This document shows, piece after piece, positions 13,451 to 17,346 of a DNA stretch of 17,346 nt. Below the pieces are notes generated by a model. It was not told the DNA's origin. It did not search any database and saw nothing but the letters and a program-made list of their open reading frames with translations. The position numbers and the translations under genes are program-made. This DNA is from Alphaproteobacteria bacterium UBA6149 (GTDB lineage: Bacteria > Pseudomonadota > Alphaproteobacteria > Rickettsiales > UBA998). How positions within the stretch are numbered: the stretch's first letter is position 1; each line of letters begins with the position of its first letter. The DNA lies in contig DIUV01000051.1 of the NCBI GenBank assembly GCA_002423155.1, positions 1 through 17,346 on the forward strand. Reading direction: 5' to 3'.

Positions 13451-14206
13451 ATGAAAATTCAATTCATTATTTCTGCGCTAGTTAGTGCTTTTTTAGCAAC
13501 CAGTGCGCATGCCGCAGCCCTTAAAAATTCTTGTGCTGATTTGCCCAATTACAACCAATTAAAAACTGTAATTACAGATGCTACTGCTCAGAAAAATGGG
13601 GGTTTTTCTTTGCCAATGTGGGGAACTGTGGTTGACCGTAGCGGTATTGTTTGTGCCGTAGCCTATACTGGTGCCACAAATGATGCACAATGGCCGGGTA
13701 GCCGAGTTATTTCCGCGCAAAAAGCTAATACTGCCAATGCTTTTAGCTTGGTGGGTTTGGCGCTTTCTACTGCTAATCTTTATTCTGCTGTGCAACCGGG
13801 CGGTAGTCTTTTTGGCTTACAAGCTAGTAATCCTGTTGATACTAATGTTGCCTATGCTGGTAATGCAGAAAATTTTGGCTCTAAAGCAGACCCAATGGTG
13901 GGTAAACGCATTGGCGGTGTGAATGTATTTGGGGGTGGTTTGGCGCTTTATAATGAAAAAGGTGCAATTGTTGGAGCAATTGGGGTGAGTGGTGATAGTT
14001 CATGCGCGGATCACAATATTGCATGGCGTGCTCGCAAAACTTTGAAATTAGACTATGTGCCAGCAGGGGTTGCGGCAGATAAATCTGATCAGATTATTTT
14101 TGATATAAAAGACGGCAAAAGTGCAGGTGGATTTGGACACCCAGTTTGTGCTGGAACTGAAAATGAAATTGCTAAAAATTTAGAAGCGGTTTCTATAAAA
14201 AAATAA
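13451..14206 (+). CDS. Secreted GlcG/HbpS-family (heme-binding-like) protein
   Basis: This 251-aa protein starts with a clear Sec signal peptide: MKIQF, the hydrophobic core IISALVSAFLA, and TSAHA with probable cleavage after A21. The mature part resembles the GlcG/HbpS (COG3193) family, small alpha/beta proteins, some of which bind heme or degradation products. Typical features are SLPMWGTVVDRSGIVCAVAY, the Ala-rich helix ISAQKANTANAFS, and GGLALYNEKGAIVGAIGVSG near the end of the fold. Four cysteines (C28, C68, C185, C233) could form two disulfides in the periplasm. The C-terminus after the fold is longer than in minimal family members. It stands alone, with mgtE divergent and a palindromic repeat on its 3' side. 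The family is likely; the ligand is unknown. Confidence 0.8.
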   Translation: MKIQFIISALVSAFLATSAHAAALKNSCADLPNYNQLKTVITDATAQKNGGFSLPMWGTVVDRSGIVCAVAYTGATNDAQWPGSRVISAQKANTANAFSLVGLALSTANLYSAVQPGGSLFGLQASNPVDTNVAYAGNAENFGSKADPMVGKRIGGVNVFGGGLALYNEKGAIVGAIGVSGDSSCADHNIAWRARKTLKLDYVPAGVAADKSDQIIFDIKDGKSAGGFGHPVCAGTENEIAKNLEAVSIKK

Positions 14207-14219
14207 TTTTTACCCTTAA

Positions 14220-14334
14220 GCCCCCTCTCCCTCTGGGAGAGGGCTGGGGTGAGGGCTGCTACAAATAAAAATTTATCTTATATGTTATATGTAGGCTTCC
14301 CTCACCCCGTCCCTCTCCCAGAGGTAGAGGGGGC
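14220..14334. repeat. C/T-rich palindromic repeat (family C), full copy
   Basis: The left arm 14220-14255 and right arm 14299-14334 are inverted copies sharing CCCTCTGGGAGAGGG and GGGGTGAGGG, around an AT-rich centre of 43 bases. It begins 14 bases after the stop of the secreted-protein gene and may end its transcription before gyrA. Confidence 0.85.
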
Positions 14335-14346
14335 AAGCATTGTCTG

Positions 14347-14369
14347 GTGGGGTTTTTACATTGCCCCAC
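14347..14369 (+). other. Small hairpin upstream of gyrA
   Basis: GTGGGG (14347-14352) pairs with CCCCAC (14364-14369) around an 11-base loop, about 20 bases before the first possible gyrA start. It could be part of the gyrA leader or a weak stop for the upstream gene; only the structure is observed. Confidence 0.3.
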
Positions 14370-14389
14370 ATAATTTTCTCTGCTAAGCA

Positions 14390-17155
14390 TTGGGTAAGTA
14401 TAAAACTCATGAGGCTGTCTTGTCTGAAAATGCACATATAAATGTCCGTCCCGTTTCTATTGAAGCGGAGATGAAAAAATCTTACCTAGATTACGCAATG
14501 AGCGTAATCGTCAGCCGCGCATTGCCCGATGTTCGCGATGGTTTGAAGCCCGTACATCGCCGCATTTTATATGCTATGCACGAGTCAGGCTGTGATTATA
14601 ATAAGCCTTACCGCAAATCTGCCCGTATTGTCGGGGAAGTAATGGGTAAATATCACCCACATGGTGACTCGGCGATTTATGATGCAATGGTGCGTATGGC
14701 GCAGCCATTTTCTATGTCGCTCATGCTGATTGACGGGCAGGGTAACTTTGGCTCGATGGATAATGACCCTCCAGCGGCAATGCGTTATACTGAATCGCGC
14801 TTGGCAAAAGTTGCACATTCTTTGTTGGAAGATATTGATAAAGACACAGTTTCTTGGCAGGAAAACTATGATGGTTCGGAAAAAGAACCAACCGTACTGC
14901 CCAGCCGTTATCCCAATATGTTAGTAAATGGTGCCAGCGGTATTGCCGTTGGTATGGCGACTAATATTCCGCCGCATAATTTGGGTGAAGTGATTGACGC
15001 AACTTGCATGCTGATTGACCAGCCCGAAAGCAGCATTGATGATTTGATGCAGGTAATCCCTGGGCCGGATTTCCCGACGGGTGGTATTATTCTCGGTCGT
15101 TCGGGAAGTTATTCCGCTGCGCATACGGGTCGTGGATCAGTAATTATGCGTGGGCGCACCGAGTTTGAAGATATGAAAGGCGGACGTACCGCCATCATCA
15201 TCACCGAAGTGCCGTATCAGGTGAATAAAGCTAAGTTGGTGGAACGTATCGCCGAATTGGTGAAAGAAAAACGCATTGAAGGCATTAGCGATTTGCGTGA
15301 TGAGTCCGACAAATCGGGCGTGCGTGTAGTTATCGAAGTGAAAAAAGATGCGGTGCCGGATGTAGTTTTAAGCCAGATTTTTGCTTATACTCCGCTGCAA
15401 ACCAGCTTTGGGGTGAATACGCTGGCGCTCAATAATGGTCGTCCGCAGCAAATGAATTTGAAAGATATTTTGCAAGCGTTTGTGGCATTCCGTGAGGAAG
15501 TTATCACCCGCCGCACCGCCTTTTTGCTCAATAAATCGCGTGACCGCGCCCATACATTGATTGGTTTGGCGATTGCGGTTGCCAATATTGACGAAGTTAT
15601 CAAAGTAATTCGCGCCGCGCCCGATCCGGTTGCTGCACGTGAAGAATTGATGAACCGGGATTGGAACGCGGCGGATGTGGGCGTGTTGCTCGCACTGGTC
15701 GATGATCATCGTAACCAGATGGAAAATGGGCGTATTCGCTTCACCGAAGAGCAAGCACGCGCCATTTTAGAGCTACGTTTACAACGCTTGACGGGGATGG
15801 AACGCGGCAAGATTGATGAAGAACTAACTGGTCTGGGCGAGGAAATTAAACGTTATTTGTTTATTCTCGGCTCACGCGAAGAGCGTTTTTCTATCATGAA
15901 AACTGAGTTGTTGGAAATCCGCACTTTGTTTGCTGTGCCGCGCCGCACTTCCATCGAAGAGTCGGAATTAGAAACCGACATGGAAGATTTAATCCAAAAA
16001 GAAGATATGGTAGTAACCATCACTGCTGGCGGATATATCAAACGTGTACCGCTGGACGCTTTCCGCGCGCAACGCCGCGGTGGCAAAGGAAAATCCGGCA
16101 TCGCCATGCGTGAAGAAGACGCGGTGGAGGAGTTATTCATTGCCAATACGCATACGCCGGTATTATTCTTCTCCAACAAAGGAAAAGTATATAAATTAAA
16201 AGTTTACCGCTTGCCGCTAGGTTCATTGCAAGCACGTGGCAAAGCTTTGGTAAATATCTTCCCCTTAGAAGAAGGTGAAAGCATAAAAACCTTTATGCCA
16301 ATGCCCGAAGATGAATCTAAATGGGCAGAAATGCACGTGATGTTTGCCACTTCGCAAGGGACTATTCGTCGTAATGACTTGTCCGACTTCCAAGATATTC
16401 GTAAAAACGGCAAAATCGCCATGAAACTTGAAGAAGAGGGCGAAGAACTAATCGCGGTGCAATCTTGTAATGAGCAAGACCATGTTTTAATTGCCGCCCG
16501 TTCGGGCAAATGTACGCGCTTCCCGGTAGATGTCGTGCGCGTATTCAAAAGCCGTGCTTCTACTGGGGTGCGTGCCATGAAATTAGGCAAAGGCGACCGC
16601 GTAGTTTCTATGTCTATCCTCGGGGGTGCCGAATTTACTATGGAAGAGCGCGTTGCTTATTTGCGACTCGCGGCCGCCAAACGACGCGCAGTGGAGGGCG
16701 AAGAAGCGGATACTACCGTTAATGTATCTGGTGGTCATGATGAAGAAGTAGAGCAAGTGCAACTTTCCGAAGAGCGCATTGCCCAAATGGAAGCGGCAGA
16801 GCAATTTATTTTGACGGTGACTGAAAATGGCTATGGTAAACGCTCATCTTCTTACGAATACCGCGTTACTAATCGTGGTGGTTCGGGAATTGTGAATATT
16901 ATCACCAGCGAACGTAACGGCAATGTTATCGCCAGTCTGCCAATTTCCGAAAAAGACCAGATGATGCTGATTGCCGATTCAGGAAAAATCATCCGTATTC
17001 CCGTAGATGGAATTCGCATTGCCGGGCGCAATACGCAAGGGGTTACTTTGTTTAAGGTAAGTGACGAAAAAGTGGTTTCGGCTGTGCGTGTGGATGAGTC
17101 TATGGTGGGAACAGATGAAGAAGCGGAAGAAGTTTCTGGGGATGGGGCGGAATAG
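14390..17155 (+). CDS. gyrA: DNA gyrase subunit A
   Basis: GyrA is the DNA cleavage and rejoining subunit of gyrase, which introduces negative supercoils. The 921-aa frame has the core start SYLDYAMSVIVSRALPDVRD and the quinolone region KYHPHGDSAIYD, which keeps Ser and Asp at the positions of E. coli S83 and D87, so no classical resistance change. The catalytic tyrosine is Y133 in AAMRYTE. The GyrA box QRRGGKG begins at Q561, separating it from ParC. An acidic insertion (EGEEADTTVNVSGGHDEEVE) lies in the C-terminal propeller, as seen in alphaproteobacteria, and the tail is acidic. The frame opens with TTG at 14390; TTG at 14420 is better placed, with GAGG five bases upstream, and gives the more usual short N-terminus. 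Confidence 0.97.
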   Translation: MGKYKTHEAVLSENAHINVRPVSIEAEMKKSYLDYAMSVIVSRALPDVRDGLKPVHRRILYAMHESGCDYNKPYRKSARIVGEVMGKYHPHGDSAIYDAMVRMAQPFSMSLMLIDGQGNFGSMDNDPPAAMRYTESRLAKVAHSLLEDIDKDTVSWQENYDGSEKEPTVLPSRYPNMLVNGASGIAVGMATNIPPHNLGEVIDATCMLIDQPESSIDDLMQVIPGPDFPTGGIILGRSGSYSAAHTGRGSVIMRGRTEFEDMKGGRTAIIITEVPYQVNKAKLVERIAELVKEKRIEGISDLRDESDKSGVRVVIEVKKDAVPDVVLSQIFAYTPLQTSFGVNTLALNNGRPQQMNLKDILQAFVAFREEVITRRTAFLLNKSRDRAHTLIGLAIAVANIDEVIKVIRAAPDPVAAREELMNRDWNAADVGVLLALVDDHRNQMENGRIRFTEEQARAILELRLQRLTGMERGKIDEELTGLGEEIKRYLFILGSREERFSIMKTELLEIRTLFAVPRRTSIEESELETDMEDLIQKEDMVVTITAGGYIKRVPLDAFRAQRRGGKGKSGIAMREEDAVEELFIANTHTPVLFFSNKGKVYKLKVYRLPLGSLQARGKALVNIFPLEEGESIKTFMPMPEDESKWAEMHVMFATSQGTIRRNDLSDFQDIRKNGKIAMKLEEEGEELIAVQSCNEQDHVLIAARSGKCTRFPVDVVRVFKSRASTGVRAMKLGKGDRVVSMSILGGAEFTMEERVAYLRLAAAKRRAVEGEEADTTVNVSGGHDEEVEQVQLSEERIAQMEAAEQFILTVTENGYGKRSSSYEYRVTNRGGSGIVNIITSERNGNVIASLPISEKDQMMLIADSGKIIRIPVDGIRIAGRNTQGVTLFKVSDEKVVSAVRVDESMVGTDEEAEEVSGDGAE
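14411..14414 (+). promoter_or_regulatory. Possible ribosome binding site for an internal gyrA start
   Basis: GAGG lies five bases upstream of the in-frame TTG at 14420, whereas no purine-rich site precedes the TTG at 14390. This favours a GyrA that begins MSENAHINVRPVSIE. Confidence 0.4.
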
Positions 17156-17204
17156 AAACTATCAGGGCGATTTCCACACTACCCGACACTTTTTTACCAA
17201 GTAA

Positions 17205-17346
17205 AATATTTATTATATATCAGTACTATCCGTCGTCATTCCTGCGTAGGCACACTATTATCCAAGGAAACTTTAATCCCCACAAATTCGGGCGAACTCC
17301 CTCTCCCTCTGGGAGAGGGTAGGGTGAGGGAGCCTCGCCAAGAGTA
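17205..17346. repeat. Composite of family B and family C half repeats at the window end
   Basis: About 17205-17240 resembles the flank and left arm of the family B repeat at 10918 (TATATATCAGTACTATCC then CGTCGTCATTC). About 17279-17346 is a family C left arm with CTCCCTCTCCCTCTGGGAGA and GGGTGAGGGAGCC, cut by the window edge. The stretch CACAAATTCGGGCGAACTCC links them and matches the half copy at 1602-1646 in reverse. No gene is seen after gyrA. Confidence 0.7.

Noticed and set aside
15368..15754. 128-aa minus-strand frame inside gyrA
   Set aside because: It lies fully within gyrA, a certain gene, and shows no recognisable motif.
17156..17200. Intrinsic terminator of gyrA at the CTTTTTT run
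   Set aside because: No stable GC-rich stem directly precedes the T-run at about 17190-17195.

Overview
The window looks like chromosomal DNA of a low-GC alphaproteobacterium. The evidence is the DnaG, GyrA, Coq10/RatA-like, UbiX, LipB, ArgG and BetI-like TetR proteins, and a GyrA with an acidic insertion in its C-terminal propeller. Genes are dense and mostly housekeeping. Many starts lack a clear Shine-Dalgarno sequence. A narrower placement (for example near Micavibrionales, Holosporales or Rickettsiales) is only a guess. The argG gene argues against a strongly reduced Rickettsia-type genome.

Layout. 1-339 holds a hairpin cluster and a palindromic repeat. 340-846 encodes a small Gly/Ala-rich, probably membrane-associated unknown protein, followed by a TrmJ-like tRNA methyltransferase (862-1566). 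ppa (1822-2355, minus) and argG (2435-3640, plus) are divergent. A minus-strand operon lipB-ubiX-coq10-like (5376 down to 3754) has overlapping genes and links lipoylation with ubiquinone biology. tRNA-Leu(GAG) lies at 5585-5671. Next come a 228-aa unknown (minus), then dnaG followed by an overlapping YgjP-type metallopeptidase (both minus), and a 474-aa unknown (minus). mgtE and a TetR-type regulator are translationally coupled on the minus strand (13123 down to 11052). A secreted GlcG/HbpS-like protein (13451-14206) and gyrA (14390-17155) are on the plus strand.

The most distinctive content is in the spacers, where three families of palindromic repeats recur. Family A is a 195-bp non-coding MITE-like element with long terminal inverted repeats, 10-bp target duplications and two internal hairpins (copies at about 113-281, 9070-9264 and 13169-13363). 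Family B is an inverted repeat with a nested GC-rich hairpin (10918-11022, half copy at about 17205-17240). Family C is a C/T-rich palindrome (3641-3753 and 14220-14334, with half copies at 1602-1646 and 17285-17346). The six family A hairpins differ in sequence but stay perfectly paired, and one copy has its centre inverted relative to its arms.

I see no CRISPR array, complete transposase, toxin-antitoxin pair, defence island or obvious new multi-gene system. The three unknown proteins, the TetR regulator with an unusual tail, and the family A element are the parts least explained by known families.
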